A DNA stretch of 64,000 nucleotides from Actinomadura luzonensis (GTDB taxonomy: Bacteria > Actinomycetota > Actinomycetes > Streptosporangiales > Streptosporangiaceae): positions 4,035,001-4,099,000 of the forward strand of contig NZ_JAKRKC020000001.1 in the NCBI RefSeq assembly GCF_022664455.2. Reading direction: 5' to 3'. The stretch's first letter is position 1, and the number at the start of each line of letters is the position of its first letter. The notes beneath the pieces are model-generated. The model did not search any database, was not told where the DNA came from, and saw nothing but the letters and a program-made list of their open reading frames with translations. A program made the translations under genes and the position numbers. This document shows, in pieces, positions 36,100-46,313 of this stretch.

Positions 36100-36891
36100 A
36101 TGGTGACGACGGCGGACGAGCGCTCCCGCGGCGATGTCGGCGCGGACGGCCGGGTGCCGGATGAGCTGGTGACGGCGTACCGGCAGCACGGTTTCGTCCG
36201 GGTGCGCGGGCTGCTCGGCCCGGACCGGGTGGAGCGGTTCCTCGCCGGGGCGGAGGCGTTCCTGGCGGCGCACCGGGCGGAGAGCCTGGAGCGGCAGGGC
36301 GTCTTCAGCCAGCTCGTGAACGTCTGGCAGCGCGACGCGACGCTGCGCGAGCTGACGCTCGACACCGGGATCGGCCGGATCGCCGAGCAGCTCGCCGGGT
36401 TCCCGCTGCGGCTCTGGCACGACCAGATGCTGGTCAAGGAGGCGCGCAGCAACGCCGCGACGGAGTTCCACCAGGACCGCCCGTACTGGCCGCACGCCGG
36501 TGACCGGCTGCCGCTGTCGGCGTGGATCGCGCTGGTGGACGTGCCGCCGGAGCGGGGCTGCATGACCTTCCTGCCCGGCACCCAGGACCGCACCGGCCTG
36601 CGGCCCCAGGACCTGCACCAGGAGGAGGACCTGTTCGAGACGGACCCGTCCCTGCGGTGGGAGCCCCGGGTCACGGTGCCGCTGCGGGCGGGCGACTGCA
36701 CCTTCCACAGCGGCTACACCGGCCACATGGCGCTGCCCAACCGGACCGACCGGGCGAGGTTCGCGCACGTGATCATCTACATGGACGCGGACACCGTCTA
36801 CAGCGGGGCCCCACATGTCGTGACCGACCCGCTCGGGCTGGCCGCGGGCGACGCCCTGGCCGGCGACGCCTTCCCCCGCCCCTGGGCGTGA
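36100..36891 (+). CDS. Phytanoyl-CoA dioxygenase (PhyH) family oxygenase
   Basis: The protein has 263 residues and the Fe(II)/2-oxoglutarate oxygenase metal triad: H124 and D126 in FHQDRPYW and the distal H209 in TGHMALPN, followed by an Arg-rich 2-oxoglutarate contact (NRTDRAR). Substrates of this family include phytanoyl-CoA, ectoine and sugar or antibiotic precursors; which applies is not visible. The start has a strong AGGAGG site. The AraC gene divergent from it may sense the substrate. Confidence 0.85.
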   Translation: MVTTADERSRGDVGADGRVPDELVTAYRQHGFVRVRGLLGPDRVERFLAGAEAFLAAHRAESLERQGVFSQLVNVWQRDATLRELTLDTGIGRIAEQLAGFPLRLWHDQMLVKEARSNAATEFHQDRPYWPHAGDRLPLSAWIALVDVPPERGCMTFLPGTQDRTGLRPQDLHQEEDLFETDPSLRWEPRVTVPLRAGDCTFHSGYTGHMALPNRTDRARFAHVIIYMDADTVYSGAPHVVTDPLGLAAGDALAGDAFPRPWA

Positions 36892-37045
36892 CCGCCGGTC
36901 AGGAGGCGGCCCAGCCGATCCCGCACCGGTCGCGCGGCCGCCGTCCCGGGCGGTCCGGGGCCGGACGGTCAGCGGACGGTTCGGCGGGGGTCAGAACTTC
37001 GTCAACCGGCCGGGGCGCGGGCGGGCGGGCTGCCACGATGCCCCG

Positions 37046-37235
37046 ATGCGCAAGCCGCTCGCCCTCGCCCTCGTCCTCGCCCTCGTGCTGCCCGCCGCCG
37101 GGTGCTCGGTGACCGCGCCGGGCCGCCCGGTGGCGCCCGCCCCGCCCGGCGCCCGCCCCGCCGTGCGGCCGCCCGCGGTGCCGTGGGGCCGATCAGGCGG
37201 GGCGCCGAGCACGAGATCGAGGGTACGCCGACCGC
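37046..37235 (+). pseudogene. 5' fragment of a frameshifted lipoprotein gene
   Basis: ATG at 37046 starts a lipoprotein signal peptide (MRKPLALALVLALVLPAAGC) with lipobox LPAAGC, cysteine at residue 20, then a Pro-rich spacer. The frame is correct to about 37185. Between about 37185 and 37217 the reading frame that gives AEHEIEG is one frame over, and from 37218 the frame that gives YADRVSVLPGE is another. The two steps each correspond to one missing base, the second inside GAGGGT. The continuation is the feature at 37236. Confidence 0.6.
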
Positions 37236-38444
37236 GTGAGCGTGCTGCCCGGCGAGCGGTTCGGCCTGCGCGTCTCGACCACCGCGCCGCGCTTCACCGC
37301 CGTCGCCTTCCGGATGGGCGCCCGGCCCGCCGCCGTGTGGCGCTCGCCGCAGGTCGAGGGCGTGCGGCAGCCGCCCGCCCGGCTCGTGCGCGGCACGGTG
37401 ACCGCCGCGCACTGGCGTCCCTCGCTCACGGTCGACACCACCGGCTGGCCCGAGGGCCCCTACCTGATCAGGCTGGACGCCTCCACCGGCGCCCAGCGGT
37501 ACGTGCCGGTCACCGTGCGGTCGGCGTCGGTCCGGGGCCGGGTGGTGCTGCTGGACGGGGTCACCACCTGGCAGGCGTACAACCTGTGGGGCGGTCGCAG
37601 CCTCTACCTGGGCCCGGGCGGGTTCGCCGGCCGGTCCCGCGCGGTCACCTTCGACCGTCCCTACGACGGCTCCGGCGCCCGCCTGTTCCTCGACTTCGAG
37701 CAGCCGGCGTTCGCCGAGGCCGAGCGGACCGGCGTGCCGCTGGCGTACCTGACCAGCCTCGACCTGCGGCCGGGCGCGCTGGACGGGGCCCGCGCGGTGA
37801 TCTCGCTCGGCCACGACGAGTACTGGTCGCCGCGGATGCGCGCGACGCTCACGCGGGCCCGCGACCAGGGCGTCAACCTCGCCTTCCTCGGCGCGAACGC
37901 CGTCTACTGGCGCATCGCCCTGCGCGGCCGCACGGTCGCCTGCGACAAGGAGCGGGAGTGCCTGCTGTGGCGCGAGACCCGGCCGGAGAGCGAGCTGGTG
38001 GGCCAGATGTACGACTGCTTCCCGGCGGAGGGCGCCTACACCGTCACCCGTCCCCGCCACTGGATCTTCGCCGGCACCCGGGGCACGCGCTTCCCCGGCA
38101 TGGCGGGCGTGGAGACCGACCGGGTGCAGCGCGGCTCGCCCGCCGGCGTCGAGGTGCTGGCCGAGTCGCGGTTCTCCTGCGGCGGGCGGGCGACGGTGGC
38201 GAACAGCACGTACTACGTCGCGCCGAGCGGGGCCGGGGTGTTCGCCTCGGGGACGATGCGCTGGGTGTGCGCCATGCGCGGGCGGGCCTGCGGCCACGGC
38301 GTGCCGCAGGCGGCGGCGGCCTTCACCCGGCGGGCGACGGCGAACCTGCTGGCCCGCTTCGCCCGCGGCCCGGCCGGGCGTCCGGGGAGCCCGACCGCCG
38401 ACCGGCCCGTCAGCCCGCCCGCCGCAGCAGCAGGCTCTCGGTGA
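37236..38444 (+). CDS. DMFase large-subunit-like domain protein (DUF6605 type), main part of a frameshifted lipoprotein
   Basis: The open frame of 402 residues contains a beta-sandwich start (SVLPGERFGLRVST) and then the N,N-dimethylformamidase beta-subunit-like domain: VLLDGVTTWQAYNLWGG, a conserved SLGHDEYWS and later CGGRATVANSTYY. In actinomycetes such proteins are exported lipoproteins of unknown function. The GTG at 37236 has no ribosome site and the conserved domain begins upstream of it, so the true start is the signal peptide at 37046 in another frame. The 3' end overlaps the convergent kinase gene by 35 bases. Confidence 0.72.
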   Translation: MSVLPGERFGLRVSTTAPRFTAVAFRMGARPAAVWRSPQVEGVRQPPARLVRGTVTAAHWRPSLTVDTTGWPEGPYLIRLDASTGAQRYVPVTVRSASVRGRVVLLDGVTTWQAYNLWGGRSLYLGPGGFAGRSRAVTFDRPYDGSGARLFLDFEQPAFAEAERTGVPLAYLTSLDLRPGALDGARAVISLGHDEYWSPRMRATLTRARDQGVNLAFLGANAVYWRIALRGRTVACDKERECLLWRETRPESELVGQMYDCFPAEGAYTVTRPRHWIFAGTRGTRFPGMAGVETDRVQRGSPAGVEVLAESRFSCGGRATVANSTYYVAPSGAGVFASGTMRWVCAMRGRACGHGVPQAAAAFTRRATANLLARFARGPAGRPGSPTADRPVSPPAAAAGSR

Positions 38445-39300
38445 TCGGCGACTCGTGGGTGCCGGCCACGGTGCAGGCGTGCGCCCCCGCGATCGCCCCC
38501 AGCCGGACGCACTCCTCCAGCGGCCGGCCGCGCAGGGTGCCGTACAGGAAGCCGGAGACGAACGCGTCGCCCGCGCCGTTGCTGTCGGCGACCGGCCCCG
38601 GCAGCGGCTCGGCGGGGAAGGCCCGCACCTCGCCGTCGTGACCGCCCGGGCCAGGGTCGCGGGTCAGCACGAGGCAGCCGTCGGCGCCGCGCGTGCACAC
38701 CACGGTGCGGGCGCGGCCCCGCGCCAGGATCCCGCGCATCGCGGCGGCCGGGTCGGGCAGCGCCACGGCCGACAGGAACACCAGGTCGGAGCGGTAGGCG
38801 AAGTCCTTGTGGTAGTCGTTGACGCCGTCCCAGTCGTGCAGGTCGGTGGAGGTCGGCACGCCGTCGAGGTCGTCGTAGACGTGGCGGCAGAAGTCGGTGA
38901 GCGACACGTGCGCGTGGCGGGCCCGCACGCCGGCGTAGGTGTGCCGGGGCAGCCGCTCGCCGGGCGTGGCCTTCGGGTCGAAGAACGAGGTGCGCCGGCC
39001 GTCGGGGCCGACCAGCAGCACGCTGCGGCGGGTGCCCGCCTCGGCCGTGCCGTAGGAGCAGTCGAGGTCGCGCAGCGCGTGCCGGATCAGCGCGCCCTGC
39101 GGGTCGTCGCCGAGGAGGTCGGCGAAGGCGACGCCGAGGCCGAGCGCGTGGCAGCCGAGCGCGACGCCCGCCCCGGTGTTGCCGATGCGGTCGACGACCG
39201 GCGGCACCTGGTAGGTGTCGCGGTACGGCAGCGGCAGCTCGGGCACGTACACGGTGGTGTCGACCCCGGCGCCGCCGAGGACGAGGACGTCGTGGCTCAC
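38410..39300 (-). CDS. PfkB family carbohydrate kinase
   Basis: The protein has 296 residues with the glycine motif GNTGAGVALGCHALG near residue 37 and the PfkB signature DSNGAGDAFVSGFLYG with catalytic Asp near residue 256. It lacks clear markers for ribose, fructose or adenosine. The GTG at 39300 overlaps the LacI stop (GTGA). It is the third gene of the operon alpha-glucosidase-LacI-kinase, so a hexose released from an alpha-glucoside is a reasonable guess at its substrate. Confidence 0.85.
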   Translation of the reverse strand: MSHDVLVLGGAGVDTTVYVPELPLPYRDTYQVPPVVDRIGNTGAGVALGCHALGLGVAFADLLGDDPQGALIRHALRDLDCSYGTAEAGTRRSVLLVGPDGRRTSFFDPKATPGERLPRHTYAGVRARHAHVSLTDFCRHVYDDLDGVPTSTDLHDWDGVNDYHKDFAYRSDLVFLSAVALPDPAAAMRGILARGRARTVVCTRGADGCLVLTRDPGPGGHDGEVRAFPAEPLPGPVADSNGAGDAFVSGFLYGTLRGRPLEECVRLGAIAGAHACTVAGTHESPITESLLLRRAG

Positions 39301-40322
39301 CGGTTGACCAGCGGGCCCGAGCCGGTGGAGCCGCGCACGACGAGCTCCGGCTGGAAGATCAGCTCGACGTGCTTGGCGGGCGCGCCGTTGACCTCCTCCA
39401 GCAGCGTCTGCACCGCCGCCGAGGCCATCGCTCCTATCGGCTTGCGCACCGTGGTCAGCGGCGGGTCGGTGAACGCGATCAGCGGCGAGTCGTCGAACCC
39501 GACCACCGACACCTCGCCCGGCACCGACAGCCCCTTCTCCCGGCAGGCGCGGATCGCGCCGAGCGCCATGAGGTCGCTGGCGCAGACGATGCCGGTGCAG
39601 CCGCGCGACAGGAGCTGGGCCGCCGCGGCCTGCCCGCCCTCGACGGAGAACAGCGAGTGGGCGATCAGGTCGTCGACGTCGGTGGCGCCGAGGAGCTGCG
39701 CCATCGACTGCTTGTAGCCCTCGATCTTCCTGATGACCGGCACGAACCGGCGCGGGCCGAGCGCCAGCCCGATGCGCTCGTGCCCGAGGTCGACCAGGTG
39801 CTGCACCGACAGCCGGGCCGCCATGCGGTCGTCGGGCGAGATGAAGGGCGCGTCGATGTGCTCGCTGTAGCCGTCGACCAGCACGATCGGCAGGCCGCGG
39901 TCGGTGAGCCTGGTGTAGCGGTCCATGCGGGCGGTGGTGTCGGCGTGCAGCCCCGAGACGAAGACGATGCCGCTGACCCCGCGGTCGACCAGCAGCTCGG
40001 TGAACTCGTCCTCGGGCGCGCCGCCGGGGAGCTGGGTGCACAGCACGGGCGTGTAGCCGTGCTGGGTGAGCGCCTTCTCGATGGCCTGCGCGAACGCCGG
40101 GAAGATCGGGTTGTCCAGCTCGGGCGTCACCAGGCCGACCAGCCCGTTGCTGCGCTGGCGCAGGCGGGGCGGGCGTTCGTAGCCCATGAGGTCGAGCGCG
40201 GTCATGACCGCCTGGCGGGTGGCGGAGGAGACTCCGGGCTTGCCGTTGAGGACCCGGCTGACCGTGGCCTCGCTCACCCCGGCCTGGGCGGCGATGTCGG
40301 CAAGGCGAGCGTGACCGTTCAT
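39297..40322 (-). CDS. LacI family transcriptional regulator
   Basis: The protein has 341 residues. The helix-turn-helix with hinge lies at about 1-60 (LADIAAQAGVSEATVSRVLNGKPGVSS) and a periplasmic-binding-like sugar sensor follows. It sits five bases after the alpha-glucosidase gene and overlaps the kinase gene, and probably controls this operon. ATG at 40322 begins the conserved helix-turn-helix. Confidence 0.9.
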   Translation of the reverse strand: MNGHARLADIAAQAGVSEATVSRVLNGKPGVSSATRQAVMTALDLMGYERPPRLRQRSNGLVGLVTPELDNPIFPAFAQAIEKALTQHGYTPVLCTQLPGGAPEDEFTELLVDRGVSGIVFVSGLHADTTARMDRYTRLTDRGLPIVLVDGYSEHIDAPFISPDDRMAARLSVQHLVDLGHERIGLALGPRRFVPVIRKIEGYKQSMAQLLGATDVDDLIAHSLFSVEGGQAAAAQLLSRGCTGIVCASDLMALGAIRACREKGLSVPGEVSVVGFDDSPLIAFTDPPLTTVRKPIGAMASAAVQTLLEEVNGAPAKHVELIFQPELVVRGSTGSGPLVNR

Positions 40323-40327
40323 GGGAG

Positions 40328-41788
40328 CTACTTTACTTTCCACCACGCCGCCGAATCCGCTGCTCCAGGGACATCCGAGGCCAGCAGGAGCCGTCCGCCG
40401 ACGTCGAGGTCCACGGGGGCGTCCGTGAGATTGACGGCGCACACCAGGTCATCGCGGGAGAACACCAGAGTGCCGTCCGGCGAGTCGTGCCAGACCAGGT
40501 CGCCGGTGAAGGAGCGGCGCAGCCGCAGGGCCGCGCGGTACAGCTCCAGGGTCGAGCCCGGCACGCCGTGCTGGGCCTCGACGCTCAGCTCGCCCCATCC
40601 GGGCGGTATCGGCAGCCACGGGTTCAGCCAGCCGCCGTCGCGGGTCCACGGCAGCGGCACCCGGCAGCCGTCCCTGCCGCTGTCCGGGTCGCGCAGCCGC
40701 TGCGGGTCCTGGCACAGCTCGGGCGGCAGGTCCAGCACCTCGGGCAGGCCCAGCTCCTCGCCGTTGTACAGGTAGGCCGAGCCGGGCAGGGCGAGCGTCA
40801 GCAGCGCGGCGGCGCGGGCCCTGGCCAGGCTGCCGTGCCGGGTGACGTGCCGCTTGACGTCGTGGTTGGACAGCACCCAGGTGGTGGGGGCGCCGACGGA
40901 GCCGGCCGTGGCGAGCGAGGAGTCGATCACGGCGCGCAGCTCGGCGGCGTCCCAGGGGGCGAACAGGTAGTGGAAGTTGAACGCCTGGTGCAGCTCGTCC
41001 GGGCGGACGTACCTGGCCAGCCGCTCGGGGGTGGGCGCCCAGGCCTCGGCGACGCCGATGCGCTCGCCGGGGTAGGAGTCGAGCAGCCGCCGCCAGGCGC
41101 GGTGGATGTCGTGCACGCCGTCGTTGTCGAAGAACGGCACCGGCTCGCGGCCGATCATCCTGGCCTGGCCGCCCTGGCCGATGTCGGGCAGGCCGGGCGG
41201 TTTGACCATGCCGTGCGCGACGTCCACGCGGAAGCCGTCCACGCCGAGGTCGAGCCAGAAGCGCAGGATCGACTCGAACTCGCCGCGCACCTCGTCGTGC
41301 TCCCAGTTGAGGTCGGGCTGGCTCGGGTCGAACAGGTGCAGGTACCACTGGCCGTCCGCGACCTGCGTCCACGCCGGGCCGCCGAAGATCGACTCCCAGT
41401 CGTTGGGCGCGTCGCGGAAGATGTAGCGCTCGCGGTTCCGGCCGCGCAGCGCCTCCTGGAACCAGGGATGGGCGGAGGAGGTGTGGTTCGGGACGACGTC
41501 CACGATGACGCGCAACCCGAGGGCGTGCGCCTCGTCGAAGAGCGCCTTGGCGTCGGCGAGCGTGCCGAACAGCGGGTCCACGTCGCGGTGGTCGGCGACG
41601 TCGTAGCCGAAGTCCGCCATCGGCGAGGGGTAGAAGGGCGTGAGCCAGAGGGCGTCCACGCCGAGCCCCGCCAGGTACGGCAGGCGATCGCGAACCCCTA
41701 TCAGGTCGCCCACGCCGTCGCCGTCGCCGTCGGCGAAGCTCCGCACGTACACCTGGTAGATCACGGCGTCACGCCACCACGCAGTCAT
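40328..41788 (-). CDS. GH13 family alpha-glucosidase / oligo-glucosidase
   Basis: The protein has 486 residues and no signal peptide, so it acts on imported oligosaccharides. The GH13 catalytic residues are D189 (nucleophile, GFRVDVAHG), E249 (acid/base, VAEAW) and D310 (SNHD). Region I is DVVPNHTS. The opening WWRDAVIYQVYVRSF is typical of intracellular alpha-glucosidases of the GH13 oligosaccharide group. ATG at 41788 follows GGGGGGAG. First gene of the LacI-kinase operon. Confidence 0.93.
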   Translation of the reverse strand: MTAWWRDAVIYQVYVRSFADGDGDGVGDLIGVRDRLPYLAGLGVDALWLTPFYPSPMADFGYDVADHRDVDPLFGTLADAKALFDEAHALGLRVIVDVVPNHTSSAHPWFQEALRGRNRERYIFRDAPNDWESIFGGPAWTQVADGQWYLHLFDPSQPDLNWEHDEVRGEFESILRFWLDLGVDGFRVDVAHGMVKPPGLPDIGQGGQARMIGREPVPFFDNDGVHDIHRAWRRLLDSYPGERIGVAEAWAPTPERLARYVRPDELHQAFNFHYLFAPWDAAELRAVIDSSLATAGSVGAPTTWVLSNHDVKRHVTRHGSLARARAAALLTLALPGSAYLYNGEELGLPEVLDLPPELCQDPQRLRDPDSGRDGCRVPLPWTRDGGWLNPWLPIPPGWGELSVEAQHGVPGSTLELYRAALRLRRSFTGDLVWHDSPDGTLVFSRDDLVCAVNLTDAPVDLDVGGRLLLASDVPGAADSAAWWKVK

Positions 41789-41829
41789 AGTCTCCCCCCG
41801 CGGACGTCCCGACCATGAAAGCTGTTTCC

Positions 41830-41844
41830 GCAAGTTTACGCAAG
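41830..41844. promoter_or_regulatory. Direct repeat GCAAG, candidate operator of the alpha-glucosidase operon
   Basis: GCAAG occurs at 41830-41834 and 41840-41844, ten bases apart (one helix turn), 42 bases upstream of the alpha-glucosidase start. On the coding strand this reads CTTGCGTAAACTTGC. CTTGC-type repeats are known from LacI/MalR-regulated alpha-amylase and maltose promoters of streptomycetes, so a site for the LacI protein at 39297 is plausible. Confidence 0.4.
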
Positions 41845-41858
41845 CCCTTCCACGCCCC

Positions 41859-41876
41859 CGAAATACGGAAATTTCG
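41859..41876. promoter_or_regulatory. Inverted repeat upstream of the sugar ATPase gene
   Basis: CGAAAT (41859-41864) and ATTTCG (41871-41876) are perfect arms around ACGGAA. The repeat lies in the 231-base divergent region between the alpha-glucosidase and the ATPase genes, about 145 bases before the ATPase start. Apart from this repeat and the GCAAG pair, nothing else recognisable was seen in the gap. Confidence 0.35.
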
Positions 41877-42019
41877 GCCTTCGGATGCCCAAAACCACCG
41901 ACCGAAACGCCCTAGGTGGAGATTCTTTATGTCAAGGGTGGACATGTAGCGTTAAGGCGCGATGTACTACCTCTTCAATCCGTCTCGTCACAGGTGACAC
42001 GCGCGCAAGGTGTGGGCCC

Positions 42020-43309
<1,290 letters not shown>

Positions 43310-43312
43310 CCC

Positions 43313-43353
43313 GGCCCGCTCACCCTGGCCCGCTCACCCTGGCCCGCTCACCC
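43313..43353. repeat. Three tandem 14-base units between convergent genes
   Basis: GGCCCGCTCACCCT starts at 43313 and 43327, and a third nearly full copy starts at 43341. The array fills the short gap between the ATPase gene and the convergent GH20 gene. No hairpin or T-run is associated with it. Confidence 0.7.
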
Positions 43354-43363
43354 GCCCCGCCGC

Positions 43364-44992
43364 TCAGGCGGGCCGGAAGGCCGCGCCCCAGCCCGTCGCC
43401 CGCCACACCGCCTCGTGCGGCCGCAGCCGGGCCCGGTGGTCCTCCCAGCTCGTCCGCTCCCGCGTCCAGGCCCGCTCCGCGACGCCCGGCAGGCGGGGCA
43501 GCAGCAGGAACGCCAGGTCGTCGAAGCCGGTGATCGTCTCGGCCCAGACCGCCGCCTCCACCCCGGCGATCCGCACGTCCAGCCCCCGCACCAGGGACTC
43601 CGGCGTCCAGTCGAACATCTCCCGCAGCGTCTTCGGCGGGTACTCGCGGAACCCGAGCCGGGCCCGGCGGGCCTCCCCCTCGGCGTCCGCGGCCGGCTGC
43701 CCGTACGGGCGGTCGAGGTACAGCACGTCGCTGGAGGACAGCAGCACCGGCAGCCCCGCCGCCGCGGCGGCGGGACCGTCGGCGGGCGCCCGGGCGAACA
43801 GCTCCACCATCGCGTCGACCAGCGGATGAGCGGCCTCCGGCAGCCCGGCCTTCTTGGCGTCGGCGTCGATGTGCGTCTCCGCGCCGATCCAGAGCTGCAC
43901 GAGGTCGCCCTCGCCGAGGGCGCCGGTCCGCACCGTCTCCTGCCAGGCGACGACCCGCCGGCCGGCCGCGTGCGCCGCCCGCACCGCCATGGCGACGGCC
44001 TCGCCGTACGCCTCGTCCGGCATGCCGAACGGCTCGTCGCCGCCGACGTGGACGAACCGGCCACGGGAGGCGGCGGCGAACTCGGCGACGGTCTCCTCGA
44101 CGAACGCCGGGGTCTCCGGGGCGGCCGGGTCCAGGTAACCGAGCCGGGCGGCGGCCCTGCTGCCCGCCAGCCCCGGATAGGCGCGGACCGCGGCGCGGGA
44201 GTGGCCGGGCAGGTCGATCTCGGGCACGATCGTCACGCCCCGCGCGGCGGCGTACGCCGTCAGCGCGGCCAGCTCGGGGCCGGTGATCAGCTCGCCGGGC
44301 GAGGTGGCGTCCAGCCCGGGCCGGGCCGTGGACCGCAGGCGCCAGCCCTCGGAGTCCGTGAGGTGCAGGTGCAGCACGTTGAGCTTGTAGCGGGCCAGCA
44401 GGCCGATGACGCGGCGGATCTCGGCGACGCGGAACGGGTGCCGGACCACGTCGAGCATCAGCCCGCGCCAGGCCAGGGCGGGCCCGTCCGCGACGCGCCC
44501 CAGGGGGAGGCGGCCGGCCCCGCACTCGGCCAGCTGCACCAGCGTCGCGGCTCCGCGCAGGACCGCCTGGACGGACGGGCCGGCGATCGTCACCTCGCCG
44601 GGTGTGATCGTCACCGTGTGCCGCTCGTCCGGCGCGACCGGCTCCGGCGCGACCCCGGCCGCCGGCGGCACCTCCCTGGGCGCCTCCCCGCACCGCAGCG
44701 TCACCCACAGCACCGGCCCGTCATCCGCGCGGCCGTCATCCGCACGGTCGCCGTCCGGGCGGTCGCCGTCCAGACGGGGCGCGCCGGTAAGGCGGGTGAG
44801 CTCGGCGGCGAGCCAGGCGCGGGCGGCGGCCAGCGGCGGGTCCGCCCGGATCACGACCCGGCCGGGGTCGAGGGCGGTGGTGGCCGCGGGGTCCAGCGAG
44901 ACCACGTGCGGCCAGGGCACCAGCGCGACGCCCGCGCCCGCCCGCCCCGGCGCGACGCCTGCGCCCGCCCGCCCCGGCGCGTCCGCCGTCAC
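43364..44992 (-). CDS. GH20 family beta-N-acetylhexosaminidase
   Basis: The protein has 542 residues. The catalytic Asp-Glu pair is D319-E320 in HVGGDEPFG, preceded by the GH20 barrel motifs LMLDVVRHPF, LHLHLTDSEGWR and VPEIDLPGHS. No signal peptide is present, so it should cleave imported chitobiose-like or N-acetylglucosaminide oligosaccharides in the cytoplasm. GTG at 44992 overlaps the GH1 stop (GTGA). An Ala/Gly/Pro-rich N-terminus repeats APGRAGAGV twice. Last gene of the importer operon. Confidence 0.9.
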   Translation of the reverse strand: MTADAPGRAGAGVAPGRAGAGVALVPWPHVVSLDPAATTALDPGRVVIRADPPLAAARAWLAAELTRLTGAPRLDGDRPDGDRADDGRADDGPVLWVTLRCGEAPREVPPAAGVAPEPVAPDERHTVTITPGEVTIAGPSVQAVLRGAATLVQLAECGAGRLPLGRVADGPALAWRGLMLDVVRHPFRVAEIRRVIGLLARYKLNVLHLHLTDSEGWRLRSTARPGLDATSPGELITGPELAALTAYAAARGVTIVPEIDLPGHSRAAVRAYPGLAGSRAAARLGYLDPAAPETPAFVEETVAEFAAASRGRFVHVGGDEPFGMPDEAYGEAVAMAVRAAHAAGRRVVAWQETVRTGALGEGDLVQLWIGAETHIDADAKKAGLPEAAHPLVDAMVELFARAPADGPAAAAAGLPVLLSSSDVLYLDRPYGQPAADAEGEARRARLGFREYPPKTLREMFDWTPESLVRGLDVRIAGVEAAVWAETITGFDDLAFLLLPRLPGVAERAWTRERTSWEDHRARLRPHEAVWRATGWGAAFRPA

Positions 44993-46281
44993 GCCCCGGC
45001 CCCGGCGTCCGGGTCCAGCGCCGTCCCAGCGTCCACGGTCGCCTCGGGGTCCACCTTCGCCTCGGGGTCCACCGTCGCCTCGGGGTCCACCTCCGCCTCG
45101 GTGGCCAGCGTCGCCTCGGGGTCGCGGGCGAGCCGCCCGAACCAGCGGGCGCTGGGCTTGACCGTGCGGCGGAACGTCGTCCGGTCCACCGCGACGAGCC
45201 CGAACGTCGGCTCCCACGATCCCCACTCGTAGTTGTCCAGCAGCGACCAGTGCAGGTAGCCGCGCACGTCGATCCCGTCGGCCATGGCCCGGCGCAGGCC
45301 CGCGACGGCCTCGCGCGTGTACGCGACCCGCTCGCCGTCGTCGCCGGTCGCGATGCCGTTCTCGGTGACCAGCAGCGGCGTGGAGCCGCCGAGCCGGGCG
45401 TCGGTGTGCCGCACGGCGTCCTCCAGCGCCTGCGGGTAGTACTCCCAGCCCGTCATCGTGCGCCGGTCGTCAGGACCGGGCAGCAGGGGGCCCCGCTCCC
45501 CCGCCCGGAGCCGGCTGTAGGCCTGCACGCCGACGAAGTCGTCCCCTTTCGCCACGTCGAGGTACTGGTCGTCGATCAGGTACGAGATCTCGGCGGTGCG
45601 GTCGGGGCCCGCGCCGTGGTCCTGGACGTTCTGGTTGGCCACCGTCCAGCCCGACCGCAGGCCGGGCACGGCGGCGAGCAGGTCGCGGGCCGCGGCGTGC
45701 GCGCGGGTCAGCGCGGCGGTCACCTCGGCGTCCGGCGGGCCCAGGTAGGCGGCAGGGGCGCCGCCGCCCCGCTTGCGGCTCGCGGCCATGAAGGCGACCA
45801 TGTTGGGCTCGTTGATCGTGCAGACCCAGGGCACGCCGTCGAGGACGGGCAGCACCGCGCGGACGTACTCGGTGAAGTGCGCGATCGCGTCCTTCGAGGT
45901 CCAGCCGCCCTCGGCCGTCAGCCACGCGGGGTTGGTGAAGTGGTGGAGCGTGACGACGGGCGTCAGGCCCCGCTCCCCGCAGCCTTCGATGATCCGCCGG
46001 TAGTGGGCGAGCGTCGCGGGCGAGGGACGGCCGGGGGCGGGGACGACCCGCGCCCACTCGATGCTGAACCGGTAGGCGTTGAGCCCGAGGTCGCGGACCA
46101 GGTCGAGGTCCTCGGGCCAGCGGTGGAAGCTGTCGCAGGCGTCGCCGGAGCGGTCGGCGAGGCCCCACGAGCCGTCGTTCTCGGCCTGCCAGAAGTCGCT
46201 GCCGACGTTGTTGCCCTCCACCTGGTGGGCCGAGGTGGACGCCCCCCAGAGGAAGCCCGGGGGGAAGGACGCGGTGGTCAT
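44989..46281 (-). CDS. GH1 family beta-glucosidase
   Basis: The protein has 430 residues. Acid/base E158 is in TINEPN and nucleophile E307 in VTENG; the opening FPPGFLWGASTSAHQVEG is the GH1 signature. It has no signal peptide. The last 35 residues are a tandem DPEA-type acidic tail not expected in GH1 enzymes. ATG at 46281 has an AGGAG site; a second in-frame ATG at 46317 overlaps the permease stop and would add 12 residues. Fourth gene of the importer operon. Confidence 0.92.
   Translation of the reverse strand: MTTASFPPGFLWGASTSAHQVEGNNVGSDFWQAENDGSWGLADRSGDACDSFHRWPEDLDLVRDLGLNAYRFSIEWARVVPAPGRPSPATLAHYRRIIEGCGERGLTPVVTLHHFTNPAWLTAEGGWTSKDAIAHFTEYVRAVLPVLDGVPWVCTINEPNMVAFMAASRKRGGGAPAAYLGPPDAEVTAALTRAHAAARDLLAAVPGLRSGWTVANQNVQDHGAGPDRTAEISYLIDDQYLDVAKGDDFVGVQAYSRLRAGERGPLLPGPDDRRTMTGWEYYPQALEDAVRHTDARLGGSTPLLVTENGIATGDDGERVAYTREAVAGLRRAMADGIDVRGYLHWSLLDNYEWGSWEPTFGLVAVDRTTFRRTVKPSARWFGRLARDPEATLATEAEVDPEATVDPEAKVDPEATVDAGTALDPDAGAGA
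45005..45120 (-). repeat. Degenerate 12-18 base repeats in the GH1 gene tail
   Basis: GTCGCCTCGGGGTCCACC and close variants recur about six times and encode Asp-Pro-Glu-Ala-Thr/Lys-Val units at the C-terminus of the GH1 protein. The array is in frame and adds an acidic, probably disordered tail. Confidence 0.7.
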
Positions 46282-46313
46282 GCTCGCTCCTGCGCTAGGT
46301 GTCGGGAAAGTCG

